Positions 10,345-23,121 are shown, numbered from the stretch's first letter. The stretch is DNA of 47,500 nt from Astrocystis sublimbata (GCA_022453515.1 JAJNNY010000119.1:1-47500), one strand, 5' to 3'. Numbers and translations: made by a program. The notes: generated by a model from the sequence alone, not told the origin.

Positions 10345-13300
10345 ATGTCAGCTCCAAGACAGGACAGCTTTCAGAAAGCACTGCGGGGCTTCAAACAAAC
10401 CCTCCCCCCAAATCTTATCAACGAATTCTCCGTTGCCACTTTGGACGATGTCCGTGGCATCTGCCAAGACATCCAGCATGAGCATGGACAGCAAGGCACA
10501 CTTCGTCATATGCGACGTCTTTCGGCCTTCATTGAAGGCATGGAGCAGCTTGGAAAAGTGATCGAAGTCTATACCAATACCAGCGAGATCGTCTGTTTCA
10601 TTTGGGTGAGTGACAGCAACCGCAATGGTATCAAGCATGTACTGACAATCGCGAGGGACCAATCAAATTCCTTCTTGGTGTCAGTAATAATTAGTGACGA
10701 CAATTTGATGCTTGAGGATCTGAAACTTACTAAATTCATCAACTATAGATCGCGAGAAACCACATCGAGGCTTTCGATAAACTACTTGATGTCTATGGCA
10801 GGATAGGCCACGCCCTTCCCGGCCTTTCACGTTACCAAGCTGTGTTTGAAAAGTATTCTCCTCTATGCACTGTTCTCGAGGACTACTATTCCGACATATT
10901 GTCTTTTCATCGTGCAGCCCTGTCGGTCTTTAGAAGGTCTCGTACGTCCCCTCACCGCTCTTCCACATTAGTGCCAAGTGATACAAATGAAAATCTCTCC
11001 GGGATGGAAAGACTTACTACACTCGACTTGGAAAACATTCAACAGTGAATTTGGACCCATCCTGCAAAGCATGGAGAAAAGGCGCGAGCTTTTGGAGAGC
11101 GAAAAGGGGTCTGCAACTCTTGCCGAAATTCAAAACCTGCGGCGTGATATTTCGGACCTGCACTCGAGGCAAAAAGACCAAGCAGCTCGGGAGGTAGCCG
11201 AAAAGCATAAGCGGGAACTATATGACATGCGAGAAAAGCTGCAGGCTCCAGATTACGCATTTGATCAAGAAACCGCGACCGAAATCAGGCAGGGGCACAG
11301 TTCTGGAAGCTGGATATTTAAGGATCCGACTTTCTGTTATTGGTACGATGATACCAACCTTGAGAACGGTGTTTTATATGTCAACGGAATGCCTGGCGCA
11401 GGTGAGTTGTACTCTGCCGCAGTAAATCAGATTTTAACAATTTCAAGGCAAGACAATATTGATGTCGGCTGTGATTGAGAAACTTATAAATGACAGAGTC
11501 TTGAGCAACAAGAAGCAGGGCATCGCCTACTTTTACTTCAAGCAAACAGAACCGAACAAGGTCTCCCACAACAATTTGCTTCGAGCTCTCTTATTGCAGC
11601 TCGCTGAGCAAGACTCCACCATATCGGACCATCTTCTTGGGATCACATCGGGTATTGACGCTATTAATCTACGATCTTCACAGAAACTAGAGGGTTTAGT
11701 AAAGACCGCCTTGGAAAGCTTCAGCAGATCATACATCGTGCTTGATGGCCTGGATGAATGTGCGCCGGAAGAAGCAAAAAAGGTCTTGAATTGGTTTCTG
11801 TCCCTCACTGACAACGGACGAACAGGGGCCAAAACCATGTTACGTGTCCTCTTTTGCGGCCAACGGGATGGTACGCTAGATAAACTGCTATCAGATCAAC
11901 CCTCCATCTCCTTAGAAGTGCCAGAGCATACTGAAGACATCAATCAATATTGTCGCAACCTTGGTGCGAAAATCCGGATGAAATTCCAGATCACACCGGA
12001 AATTGAAGATAAAATTGTCGCCAAGGTTTCAACTGAATCGCAGGGTATTTGAAGATTCATATATGTCGATTTCAGAGAGCTAATTAGGTCATAGGCATGT
12101 TCTTATACGCGCGTGTTGTGCTACACAATCTGTTGAGCCAGACCCGACGATCCTGTCTCACTAAGGAGATGGAGCCAGGCACTTTCCCACGAAGAATTGA
12201 AAAAGCGTGAGTGATAATCACAGGGCTGTCAAGTAAATATCAGACCTCTGTTTTGACTAACACTCGCAAAACAGGTATGAGAGAGTCGCTGTGCGCATTT
12301 TCCAAATGACATCGGAGGTTGAATGCGAAGACGCAAGAAAAATAATGGGCTGGATAGTCTGTGCCAGGCGTCTCCTGCGATGGCGAGAAATTCAGTCAAT
12401 GTTCTGCATCGATCCGATAAAAGGAGACGTCGACTACAAAGAAAGACGGCTCGTAGTTACATGTAAGGAACTATGTGGATCACTCATCGACATGCATCAA
12501 GTGGACAAGAACAAAGCTAGCCCTGAAGACATTGTGAACATTGTTCATGAAACGGCCCAGCAGTGAGTTTCCCACTTTACCCTCCCCTGGATGTCAGCTG
12601 ACATCCAAAGGTTTCTCGTCCGAAATAATTGGCTCAATGCTAGTTTAGAGCATGCCAAGCTTGCAATTTTTTGTTCAAGTTATCTGACATCTGAGCCTTT
12701 TGCCCCCAGAATTAACGAGGAACAGATTACTGTCCATGCCACCCAGGGATACTATGCTTTGCAGGACTATGCTGTTCAATACTGGTTCGACCATTTTATG
12801 GAATGCACAGGGAAAGACGCAATATTGGACTCTGATCAAGTTCTGAAGGTGACGAACTCTTTTCAAAGTTTCCTCCAATCTTACGGGCTTCCTTCCAAAT
12901 TGAATGGGCTCAATAGTGAAGAAAACCAAGAGGAAACCAACAGCATAAACGGACTGCCCAAGGATAGGCACGAGAGAAACCAATGCCTCAACATTGAGCA
13001 CCGAACGATCATGATTCGACAAGCGATGGAAACACTCCGCCAGCAGGTTTTAGATGTAGAAACACAAGAAGTTATGGCCGACCTTTATGGAACCACAGCA
13101 GCAGCTTACAAATGCACGAAACCTTGGTGTGAGCATTTTACCTTCGGTTTCGAGAGATCCGAAGACCGTCAGCAGCACATTAATCGTCATGATCGTCCAT
13201 TCCGCTGTGCCGTCGAAAGCTGTTTCGCCTTTCGACTTGGATATGACAAGCTTGCGAAATTGGACCAACACAAGCGAGATCACCATTCTGAATCAGGGAT

Positions 13301-15016
13301 TGGGGAAGCTGTGTTCCCCAAATCTAACAAGAGAATACACGATTTAGTGAAAGCTCTTCAGATGGGCGATATATCTACAATCAGGGCGTGGGGGGATTTT
13401 GATGACCAGTGGCATCGTACACGTAAGAGGAAAGATCCACCACTCTATTTGGCGACGAAAGCTAATCAATTCGAAACATGTGCCTTTCTACTAACAATAG
13501 GAGTCGATGTCAATACTCGTGCTCCATCACACGGACGCACTGCTCTTCATGCCGCGGTGTCAGCTCGCAACCTCGATATCGTGCACCTATTCATCTACCA
13601 CAAAGGTTGCAATCCGGACCCAATGGACAACTTCAAGCGGACGCCGTTCCTCGAAGCCTGTGCGTTAGGTTATTTGGATATCGTTAAGCTGCTACACGAC
13701 ACTGGGAAGATTAAAAGTATGCAACTATACCCGGCGAGGCATCCCCCTTGTGATGATCAGGATAACGTCTTTTCGATGACAGTTCCACTCGGCTATGCTT
13801 GTCGCAAAGGACACACTGATGTAGTGGAGTTTCTCTTGCAACGTGACCAGACTTCAAAGAATCCGAGGTTGTTGCGGTCATTGTATAGCGATAGCCATGA
13901 TGATGTCGCTAAATTGTTGCGCCCAATGATCATTCAGCACGAAAAATACGTCGTCCGGAGCGATTTCATATCAGAAAATGAAAATTTCAAGTTCGACACA
14001 CTCGCATCTAAAAACGATGTGGTGGAGATGAAGATTTCAAAGGTGTACACTCAAGATGCCACATGCCCTGCGAGCTGTATAGAATTCAATCCTGATGGAA
14101 GCAGGGTGGCAGTTGTTTATAACCGTGGTATTCTGATCTACGATGAGCATCTTCGCAGCAAGGAGCCTTATTTCATTAGTTTGTCTGAATCGATCCACGT
14201 TCTCCGTTTCAGTTGGGACTCCAAATACCTTGCTTGCATATGGGGGCGGACAGTCGAAGTAAGTTGGACCGCCGTATCGCTCGATGACATTGCTGATGTC
14301 AATAGATATGGGATTTTGCCGAACAAAATATTATCAAATCCCTCGCACTCGAAGATGAACGCGGCATTTCATTAACATTCCATGGGTCTGGGGATCGCCC
14401 AACCCTAGGAACCCTTGTCACTATAGGCAACAAAGGGACTATAGAGCTATGGAACATGAATAATTGGACGCGCTTGGCACATCAAAGCATAGCCGATGCT
14501 CACAAATATTACATTTCAGGGAAAAGAGATTACGTATACGTAGGGATGGGGGATGATACCATACAAAGAAGGTGGTTTCACTACAGTGAATCGTGGAAGA
14601 CAGATATCCTTGATAGCAATGGTTCGTACATTGTATCCCGGCCTAGCGGTTTCTTTCGCTCCAGGCTTGATAATTCCGTCAAGAAGTGGGAATATCTACC
14701 CGTAGGAGAGGCGCAGATGGCTGAAAAAACGTAAGTTCATGACAAGGCGGTCCAGGTTTTGAGGATTGTTCTAACAACATCATTAAACAGCTCTAACAAG
14801 GCCGTTACCTCCTACCCTCAATGGCTGCTCAGTGGTTCAAAAGATGGCACAATTAATATCCGAGATTGCGTAACGGATGAATTGCGATTCCAAATCAGGG
14901 GAATTGATGGTGAAGTCACACACGTAGTTGCGAGCCCAGCTGGCAACTGCTTTGCGACTTGGTCTACAGATTCCAAGCTACGAGTCTGGCATTACACTCT
15001 GGAATCAGTGGAATAG
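10345..15016 (+). CDS. NLR/STAND protein: DUF7708-like, NACHT, C2H2, ANK, WD40
   Basis: Ten exons (10345-10605, 10656-10679, 10749-10941, 10979-11401, 11448-12044, 12095-12206, 12275-12562, 12611-14258, 14306-14730, 14791-15016) sum to 4197 nt, 1398 residues. Domains in order: an N-terminal helical domain like Pfam DUF7708 (about 1-280); NACHT NTPase with Walker A G-M-P-G-A-G-K-T split by intron 4 (about 295-303) and Walker B V-L-D-G-L-D-E (about 397-404); a paired C2H2-type zinc-finger segment (about 800-860); ankyrin repeats (about 900-1070); and a degenerate WD40 propeller (about 1110-1398) with V-E-I-W-D, I-E-L-W-N and L-R-V-W-H blade ends. Introns 8 and 9 restore WD motifs exactly, which supports one continuous gene. 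Such STAND proteins act in fungal self/non-self recognition and programmed cell death; this member's role is unknown. Exon 2 and the 37-nt intron 3 are the least certain. The start at 10345 fits where family similarity begins. Confidence 0.88.
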
Positions 15017-15705
15017 CAGGGTATGTTTCGGGGACGAAGTGTAGTCGTGGCCTACAATCACCTTTACTGCGCCTTAGATAACTTTAGGGTATAGATAATT
15101 GACTTAGGCAATCTACCTTAAACTTTCGTTCCTAAAGTGACTGGCAATGGCAAGGACGTCAAATGAAGGCATTGCGGAAGGAACTGAAGTGGTTAGTATC
15201 CATTGAATAGATACATAGACACAAAGAAGTTGACCTCAAACGATTTATCTATGACATAAAATCTAGGTGGTTGGACTTATGTTCAGTTTAAAGTTATCCT
15301 TAGGTTATATGTAAGTTACTACAAGATTAGGTAGCATATTAATCAGAAGTGTGTGTACTTATCAGTTCCGTTGACTTTTCATTTATACATCCTAGGTAAT
15401 TAAGTACTTTATCTCCCCCAGCTTGGGTTCCTTCCCGTTCTAACTGCCTCTACAAGGTAAAGCACCCAGAAACAGTACCTACCTACCGTCCCTAAGATCT
15501 GTTTGCTCTAGCCCCACTGCCGTGAGATCCTATCCCTACTTACTTACCTTTTACTTGATTAGGTACCTAGGTTACGCACCTACCTGCCTACCTGAACTAC
15601 CTCTTCCCAACAATCACCTCAAGTTCAGACTTGTTCCAACTTCCCTCCTGCACGCACCAACCCGAACACCAACACAAGCAGCCACAACGGCAACGCGGCA
15701 TCATC
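15017..15705. other. Intergenic, rich in CCTA/TAGG-type short motifs
   Basis: AT-rich in its first half. From about 15480 to 15600 it contains several copies of acctacct, taggtacct and related strings just upstream of the next gene. No coding potential was recognised. Confidence 0.55.
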
Positions 15706-16546
15706 ATGTCGTCGTTCGTCCCTTCCCCTCGCGACCTCGACTTGTACAAAGAGGGCGGGCTGAACCTCAGATTCACACTGGGTTGTTTGGACCCGTTCAT
15801 GACTCGAGAGAATATTGAGCTAGTGCTGGAACATTACTCTTTCGGCCACGGCCCGATGATCGTCTACTGGCCGAAGTGTGAGTTGAAGTTCAATGGACAG
15901 GTCCACGGCGGCTGGTGCCATGTTTTTTTGCCAGAATCAGAAGCAGTTGGGGAAACTCTTGTGGCAATTCCGAAGGTTCCGCCTAGACCATCATAATGAC
16001 ATCGTGCGTAAACGTCTGAAGCATCTACTGAAAACTCTTACTTACTGAACTTGGGTAATTTAGTCTGAATTTGCCCGAATCGAGCGAGTTCAAATTTCAG
16101 AGCAGCAGCGTACGCCTACCGACGCTGAAATAATCTCGACCAACCTCTTAATGGCCATTGCGAGCGGCGAGTACTCAACTGCTATAACCATCCCTGCCTA
16201 CGCCGCTCCCGGGACTTCCACCAACCAAGCCGAGCAGCGACTAGCCGATGAACGTGCGCGGTGGGACTGGTATGCGGATATCCATCAACACTTTCAAGCG
16301 ATTCTGCGACGCGACGCAGAGCTCTCTTATCTTTCTCAAAACATTCGGCAGATAGTTCTCAATAAGTTGTCCGAGGTCCGAGATGTGTTTGATCCAGATC
16401 TGGGACAGGTTTACCGCAATACGCTGTCCTTGACTCAACATGGAGAAGGAATTATCCGTGCGCGCGTGCCCCCTGCTATTCTGCAGGCAATCACCATTGA
16501 TGCATCGGCCAACCTCCCAACCCAATCCCACGAAGACGACGCGTAG
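15706..16546 (+). CDS. Uncharacterised small protein, three exons
   Basis: Proposed exons are 15706-15900, about 15944-16003 and 16064-16546, giving about 245-248 residues. The second intron is well defined (gtgcgt ... atttag) and joins two protein-like frames. The first is uncertain: the reading frame must change between 15900 and 15944, and an intron of 34, 40 or 43 nt from gtccac to ccag, atcag or aag would do it in frame. A length error in the seven-T run at 15923-15929 is the alternative. No signal peptide or membrane segment is seen. The middle is rich in Arg/Leu/His, and the last exon has an amphipathic helical stretch. No family is recognised. It lies tail to tail with the RTA1-like gene. 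Confidence 0.5.
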
Positions 16547-16854
16547 GTTTCTACTGCAGTATGCGGGTTTACCATCAGAGAGTTTGAATGAAGCGAGCAA
16601 CTGGTAGACGCGAAGGGAATGACCTGGATGAATGGGCTGCGACCGTTCCACGGGCGATTGATATGGAGATAAATCGGATAAGACTGTGCATACATTGCCG
16701 AGTCTTCTTAATACACAATCCAGAACACACCTCAACTCTACTCGTATAAGTCTCCTACGTGACTCGTAGTCTTGCTAACATCGTCGACCTCCAACGTCTA
16801 TATCTGTTGCTACTCAACTAACCAAGTCCCGTAGCAAAGCATCAAACACGCCAT
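16547..16854. other. Intergenic region between convergent genes
   Basis: 3' flanks of the gene ending at 16546 (plus) and the RTA1-like gene ending at 16855 (minus). Nothing else is recognised. Confidence 0.6.
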
Positions 16855-17844
16855 TCAATGAGCATAGCGAGACCGATGACGACTACGATTACGAGCCGGG
16901 CGCGACCCCAATTCCCTCGCATCAACTTTATCAACCCGGGGCGCATCCGGAAGCATATAAACCGGATGCGCCAGCACCAGAATCGTCGTAGCAATCGCAA
17001 TCGGGAAGCCATCAAAGATGATAAACAAGACCTCATTATGGCCCAGCGCGCCAAAGATGCCCTGCGAATACTCCGCAACCCTGTACGCCGAGCGGCCCAC
17101 GATCAAAATAATAGCAACACTGACGCATATGACGAATTTCCTGACTCGCTTGTCGTTTCTGTCAAGGTCTAATGATTTGGAGCGGAAGAGATCGGTCGGC
17201 CAGATGACGCCCATGAATAGCACGAAGAAGACGCTGAGAGACACGACTTGGAGTGCGAGGCCGGCGATGATGATGGATTGGCCGGTGGATATACCGCCGT
17301 CCGCGGGCGGGACCTCGCTGACGGAAACCCCGCCGCCGCTGGATTGGATCAAGAGGGCGAAGATATCGCTCGGGATGAAGATTCGCGCGTAGAGTCTGGG
17401 GCGGATGTGGAATTTGCCCCGGCCGAGATAATCCGCTATTCTGCCGATGCAAACATATATACTATTTTCCCAAGACCCGTCAGCTCAGCTCTGCACTATG
17501 TAACGAACACACAAGAATGATAGGAGAACTTACGCCGCGCTTGTGAAGACAGGGCCGAATGTAATGATCGAGTACTGGACGATCCAGCCATTCCTGACAA
17601 ATGGATAAACGTATCCATATATGCGTGCCGCAAACCCAGTGAGTTCGAGAAGTGCACCGATGAGGACGCTGATGGTGTAGGCCAGGTGTTTCTTCTTGTG
17701 TATGGCGAGGAAGAGGCAGTAGGCGACGACGACGGCGTAGACGATGCTGAAGAATACGTCGATGCCGAGATTCGGTCGGTAGCCGTAGTAAGACTGCGAT
17801 ATGGAGCATGTGTTCAGGGTGCAGTCGTCGCCGGAAGCTGGCAT
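16855..17844 (-). CDS. RTA1-like seven-helix membrane protein
   Basis: Integral membrane protein of the RTA1 family (PF04479; lipid-translocating exporter-like, linked in yeast to 7-aminocholesterol and sphingoid base resistance). Two exons, 17844-17534 and 17461-16855, sum to 918 nt (305 residues), the normal family length. The intron has gtaagt at its 5' end and aatag at its 3' end. A short hydrophilic Cys-containing start (Cys 8 and 13) is followed by a series of hydrophobic helices. The family signature G-R near the third/fourth helix and an I-Q-S-S-G-G-G loop are present. The upstream frame stays open to 17979, but its first codon is GTG, so the ATG at 17844 is preferred. The substrate is unknown. 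Confidence 0.87.
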
Positions 17845-20800
17845 TGTAGAAAAAGTTCGAGCGTGCTTTGTAAGGAATTGGAGGTGAAGTGTTGAGAATA
17901 AGAACTGTGGTGTTATAGGATCTCCTAACGGGATGAATTGAATGATAGTTAATAATGCGAGGAGAAGAGGATTCTTCACAAGTCTGGATGATGTGGTGAA
18001 GCCATCTTCAGTCTCAAGGGGAGTAGCGACTTGTTGAACTTATAAACATTACATTTCACATAATGAAGAAGACAACTGCTAGTAATCACCATCAATTGCA
18101 CAGCCCCTTAAGCCGCCCTTGAGTTAGATAGATAGTTCAACCAAGCTCATCTCCTGCACTGGTCTTTGAGAACTTCAGCCTCTCTAGGCAGACACATTCT
18201 TTATGAGAGAAAGTCATTTGCTATTCATTTTCCATCAAGTCTAGGATCCAACTGTAGTAGTGTATAAGTCGCAAGTGAGATTGCGCGTCGGCGTTGTTCG
18301 TTAGCTTGATAAAGTTTCCGCGGAAAGGAAGCGTCGCGATTGGTTCCGGCGCCGTGGTAACTCTTGGGGAACGGCTTGGCACCACTAAAGGCCGCTCCTT
18401 TCCGCGGGATCTAGAGATTCGCGATCCACCCACTGTCGCGTACCATGTAGCTTATAGTCTAAGCCACGTGCGACATGCAGAGAAAGATTTCAAAGGTTCT
18501 CAATCTCTGTCATGGGCAATAGCGTCATTTGGATAAGGTCCAGACTTTTCAGGTGCGAGGGAAACGCCAGGGTTGTCTTTGCTGGGTGTAAATGTGGCGT
18601 GTGGGACGGGAACGAGGGTGCTACTATCTGGCTTGATGCTACAGGTACTATGATAGTAATGATACGGAACGATGTCGCTCCCATCATGGTATGGAGAGAT
18701 GCAACTTGCACTTCGTACGTCAAGAGGGACACAAGCTCACGACGATGCACTCAAATGAGAATATAGCTTTGATATGTACATGCATATGTAGATATATACG
18801 AAAGTCACAACCTAGGTTGATTGCTAATATATACCTAGTAGGCAACCCAGCTCTCACCTGAGTCAAAACATTGAAGATGCGAATTAGACAACGGCATTTG
18901 GTACGATCAAATAGAGTCATGGTTGAAGCGCACCTCCCTCAAAAGCACATATTCATCAACATTAAGTTAATTGCGACAACGGAAGAACTCATCACAGTCT
19001 ATCAATCCCGAGGAGATAAAACAATAATCACGATTTGGGCGCATTGTCTGGACCTGCGCTGGTGCGCACCTCCTGTACTGTCACTGTTGCACAGGTCTGC
19101 TTCGAGTTATCTGAGTCGCTAGAACCGAGGTCCGGAGTCCGGAGTCCAGACAATCTTGAACAACACACTCTGTCTCCGAACCTGCAAACTCTTGCATTCG
19201 GCAATTCTCTTCATCGCCATAACAACATGAACAGTGTCGTCTTGCCGGCAGATGCCGTGAAGGATGCGCATGAGTAGGTAGTTGACTAACTCACGGCCGG
19301 GAAGCCCGCTTGGCGAGAATCCTCCCAGCCCACGACTCTCGGTGTGCGATGACCCCGGCGCCTAGCCACCCCGCCTCCCCTTACCCAAAACGCCTCAGCT
19401 CTTCGGGCTCAGACGACGATGCGAATCAACTACGGCACCAGAGCGTGGATGCACCAGTGGTTATGGCCTATGGTTATCTGATGGTGCATGCCATATCATC
19501 GCTCCAAGACTGTGATCTCGGCATAGCTCACGCAACAAGAGATGTCGGAAATGCGCGATTGGCAGCATCGGTCGCGAAAGCACGCACTTGAGAAGATGAT
19601 ATTTCAACATCTGGTGACAACGAGCGAAATTCGCATGCTTGCGATATAGACATCATGGATCAATTGAGATCTTGCGATCATGTGCCGCCAAATGGTTGAC
19701 AATCTCGCTTTCGACCATTGTTGTGGTGCTGGATTGACGAGTCTCATTGACAAAATGAGTCGTGCACAGGCAATTGTGAGCAAGGACTTGAGCATAGCGG
19801 AGGCTGCTCAGGAACACAACCAGTCGCCAGAGAGCCTTAGAATTGCCTCTGCACCTATGCCACAGCAGACCATATCCATGACCAAAATCAAGATCGTGTC
19901 TCTTGTCCAAGAAGTAGTGCATCGCATCTCGTTGTCAGCTGCTGCTGAGAATCTCCGTGTAAGTGGCAATCCATGATTCTCATTGGTCCAAAACCTGAGC
20001 CAATAGCGCGGGGTGCAGGTATTGGATTCTCTTGGCGCAAATTCGAGAATAAGAATCGACATCTCTTGAACTGATGGTATGGAGACATATTCAGCTTATT
20101 ATCTATTTTTTTCAATTGCTTTGCCCTCTAAATCGAATCACGAGCGAGATGCCCGTGCGTCAATCATGAGCATTAGTACCTACAGTATGTCTTGCGCAAG
20201 AGAACAAATGGTGCGCATATGCAAAGGCACTAAGCTGAAATCTGGGTCTTGTCGCGTGTTTGGACTGATTGGTGCGTTCCAAACAAGTCCCTGTCGCCGA
20301 TCGGGCAGAAACCGTTACAGCGCCTCCCGTTCGCTCTTTCATAATATGGCAATAATCTGCATATGGCCAGATGCTATGATTGACATGCTATCGAGATTCG
20401 AGAACCCATCTTGTTTGTTAATCGAGAGCCATTGCCCACATTGGAAGCTCTCGACTCTCTTTTGTTATGCACGCTACTATTGGTCGTAAGGTTGTATGCA
20501 TGTAGGTATTGTACATGGAAATCCTTTGGAGAGCCATTACGTAGCTGGCGCAGAATGCGACAACAATGCCGCAATGCTCTGCCGATAGCCAGATGCACGG
20601 GACAAGGGGCGCAGCGCAAGTATGCATAAGCAAGTCATACTGTGACCTGGTTTCTGACCTGGTGCAAGCACTATGTAGGTAGAATAGGCATCAATGTCGC
20701 TGGTTTGGTACAGCCCTGGTTTCGACAGTTTCGAGTTGTCTGGACAGAGAGAGAGGGGAGTATCGAGTATGAAGCGCTGGGGCCACAGCCATGGGCCAGG

Positions 20801-22121
20801 GTGCCAGGGTCTAGTGAAGCGAAACCACTGAGAGACGGCGCTGTGCTGCGCTGGGGTTGGCTGGGGTTGCAGGGTGCGGGTCAGAGCGGGGCCCGACAAC
20901 CCCTGGCGTCCAGCACCAGCGCCGCTGCAATTGGTTGAAGTGACAAGCCCTTGTCCCAGGCATGCCAGGCCCTGTCACGGGCCTGTCTCTCTCACTGCTC
21001 ACACAATGACCAATGCGAACGAGTCCGGCCCCTCGAAACCATCTCATCTCATCGTCGCCCCACTCATTCGTCCACATCTCCGACCCATTCTGTCACATCG
21101 TCAGTCGATCCGACAACGTCAGAGCTTCGCTAACGGCTCTCAACGTTCCGGATTGTCGAGTCCACATGCCCAGAACGACGTCCTGCCCACCAAAATCGCC
21201 CGTCTCAGGGCGGTGAGCGGTCGAAAGCCCGGCACAGTCTGCGACCTGGGCTCTGACTCGACCTGGCCACCAGCAGGGACTCTCGTCTCAACCATGCACC
21301 CATATCGTGCTCGCGTTATCACGCCAAGGGCGCTACCACGCATACCACGTTCCACATCTGTGTCAACACGATGGGCATCACCGTCGCCAACATCGTGACT
21401 GGGCCAGATTGGACGAGACTTCTGCTGTTTCCTGCTGCCGACAGTCTCCCAATACGGGTCCTACCCTGGTCGACCCAGGGTGGAATCGCCAGATGAGCCC
21501 CCCCAACTCTACCACCAGTCCATGCCAGTATCCCCAGCTGCGCCATGGAAGCTCTTCGCTACATGTCACGCCTCTCTAACAGGAGGACCAGGAGGACAAG
21601 GAGGACCGTACCTGATTACGGCCCCTAGGCGTACGATAACGTAGCTGAAGGCACGACATCTGAAGTGGAGGAGTCGTTCGTGTTTCTAGTAAGAGGCGAG
21701 ATTGGACAGCTGATTTCCGTTTCGACACTTCAGACCAAACAGGCATGACAGGGCCCGGTCATATAACCCATTTGTTTCTTCGCTCTTAATGCCTTTGCGC
21801 TATGATCTCCTCTGCTTCTCATTCACTCTGCATTAATCACACCAGGCCAAGCCTTTGATATTATCTACCTGCCGGCAGGCTTTAATTTTTACCTTCTCTC
21901 CATTTCTTCTCCTTCTCTTCTTGCCGTCACTGTAGTGTTGCGTTGAGTCTGCCAGGTCGCACTCGTTTCGTTCATTCACAACACCGTCGCTGCTACGTGA
22001 CGCTTTGTTTCTTCGCCCGCAGGCCGGCTTTTCTTTCATAGCTTCATAATCTAATCGAAAGCATATCGACGACCACATCGGCCACTCTACCCGAGTCAGA
22101 TAAAAAAAAACAAAAGCCAAC
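17845..22121. other. 4.3-kb gene-poor region
   Basis: Only short frames without family features, signal peptides or joinable exons. It contains a cluster of CCGCGG-type palindromes at 18315-18407 and a GC-rich stretch at about 20760-21580, where several overlapping frames are open on both strands without protein character. The end (21800-22120) is the CT-rich 5' flank of the gene at 22122. Confidence 0.5.
18315..18326. promoter_or_regulatory. 12-bp perfect palindrome tttccgcggaaa
   Basis: A perfect palindrome with a CCGCGG core. Nine of its bases recur at 18399-18407. CGG/CCG inverted pairs are the usual targets of Zn2Cys6 dimers. It lies about 470 bp upstream of the RTA1-like start. Function is inferred only. 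Confidence 0.3.
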
Positions 22122-23121
22122 ATGCAACTGATCACAGCCGCCGTCGCGTCCCTGCTCGCCCTGCAGGTGTATGCTGCCCCGGGCGCTGGTATGCGAGCTG
22201 TTGTGGGAGCCAGGAACCCGATATTGGAGCAAAGAGTAGCGGAAACGGCTTACGATCTACTGGAACGGAGGCAATCGGATAGCAAGACCGCAAATGACAC
22301 GAAATGGGACTCAGACACGACCGCCGCCTGCACGGAGAGACTGGCGGGTCTCGATGCCGCAAGCAACCCCTCAGGCATGGCGCTTTGCTACAACTTGGTC
22401 AAGCTGGACACGAAGAAGGGCGAGTTCATGGCCGACCTGCGCCTTTTCGAGGTATCGGCGCCCTCGGGCGCCTGGTCTGGCATCCCTCTCAACCAGATGC
22501 AGGGTGGAATCAAGTTCAATGGAGCGACTGCTTCGGAAATAAACGGACAGAAGGTGGCGTCGCGCGATTTGGCCAACCCATCCCTCTCTACTCGCCAGAG
22601 CGAGGGCCCTAAGCTTCACCGGACCTACCAGATTGTGGGCAAGATCAACAAGGACCAGATGGTGCCCCCAATGACCATGTATGTAATTGTGTGAAACCTT
22701 TTCTTCCCAACGCAGTCACTAACCTTGAGATTCCAGTCAAAAAATTGAGCCTCTGATCATGCCCATCTTCTCTCTCTCGGCCACGGACGCCACCGGCCGG
22801 ACCGTCACCACCAACATCTCCTCCAACGAGGCCTCGTTCGTGCACGGTATCTTCGCCAATGAGGTCGTCATGTCGAAGCTGACCATGGCCTCCATCGCCG
22901 TCGACAACATCAAGGCCGAGCTCGCAGCCGGCACCGTCGCCTTCATCCTCCCCGGCGTCAACCTGCTCATCTTCCCCGTCGGTCTGGTCGTCACCTCGGT
23001 CTGGATGGTCGTTGGATTCGCCATCTATGGCTTCGGCACCTACGAGCGCTACAACTACCGCGAGACGTACCGCCGGAGGAAGGCCATGTCCGGAAGCAAG
23101 TCTTACGCGACACGGATATAA
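22122..23121 (+). CDS. Secretory-pathway protein with C-terminal membrane segment
   Basis: Two exons, 22122-22678 and 22737-23121, give 942 nt, 313 residues. The intron starts gtatgt and ends ttccag. Residues 1-18 are a signal peptide ending Ala-Ala-Pro-like. A luminal or extracellular domain with two cysteines (about 68 and 92) follows. Near residues 265-300 a long hydrophobic stretch precedes a Tyr/Arg-rich tail, so it is probably a type I membrane protein. The second exon has strong C-ending codon bias, suggesting good expression. I recognise no named family; it looks like one of the conserved hypothetical proteins of filamentous ascomycetes. The ATG context (gccaacATG) is good and the 5' flank is CT-rich. 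Confidence 0.82.

Noticed and set aside
20874..21398. 174-codon plus-strand frame
   Set aside because: Starts in a GC-rich stretch open on both strands; Pro/Ser/Arg-rich with no motif, signal or joinable exon.
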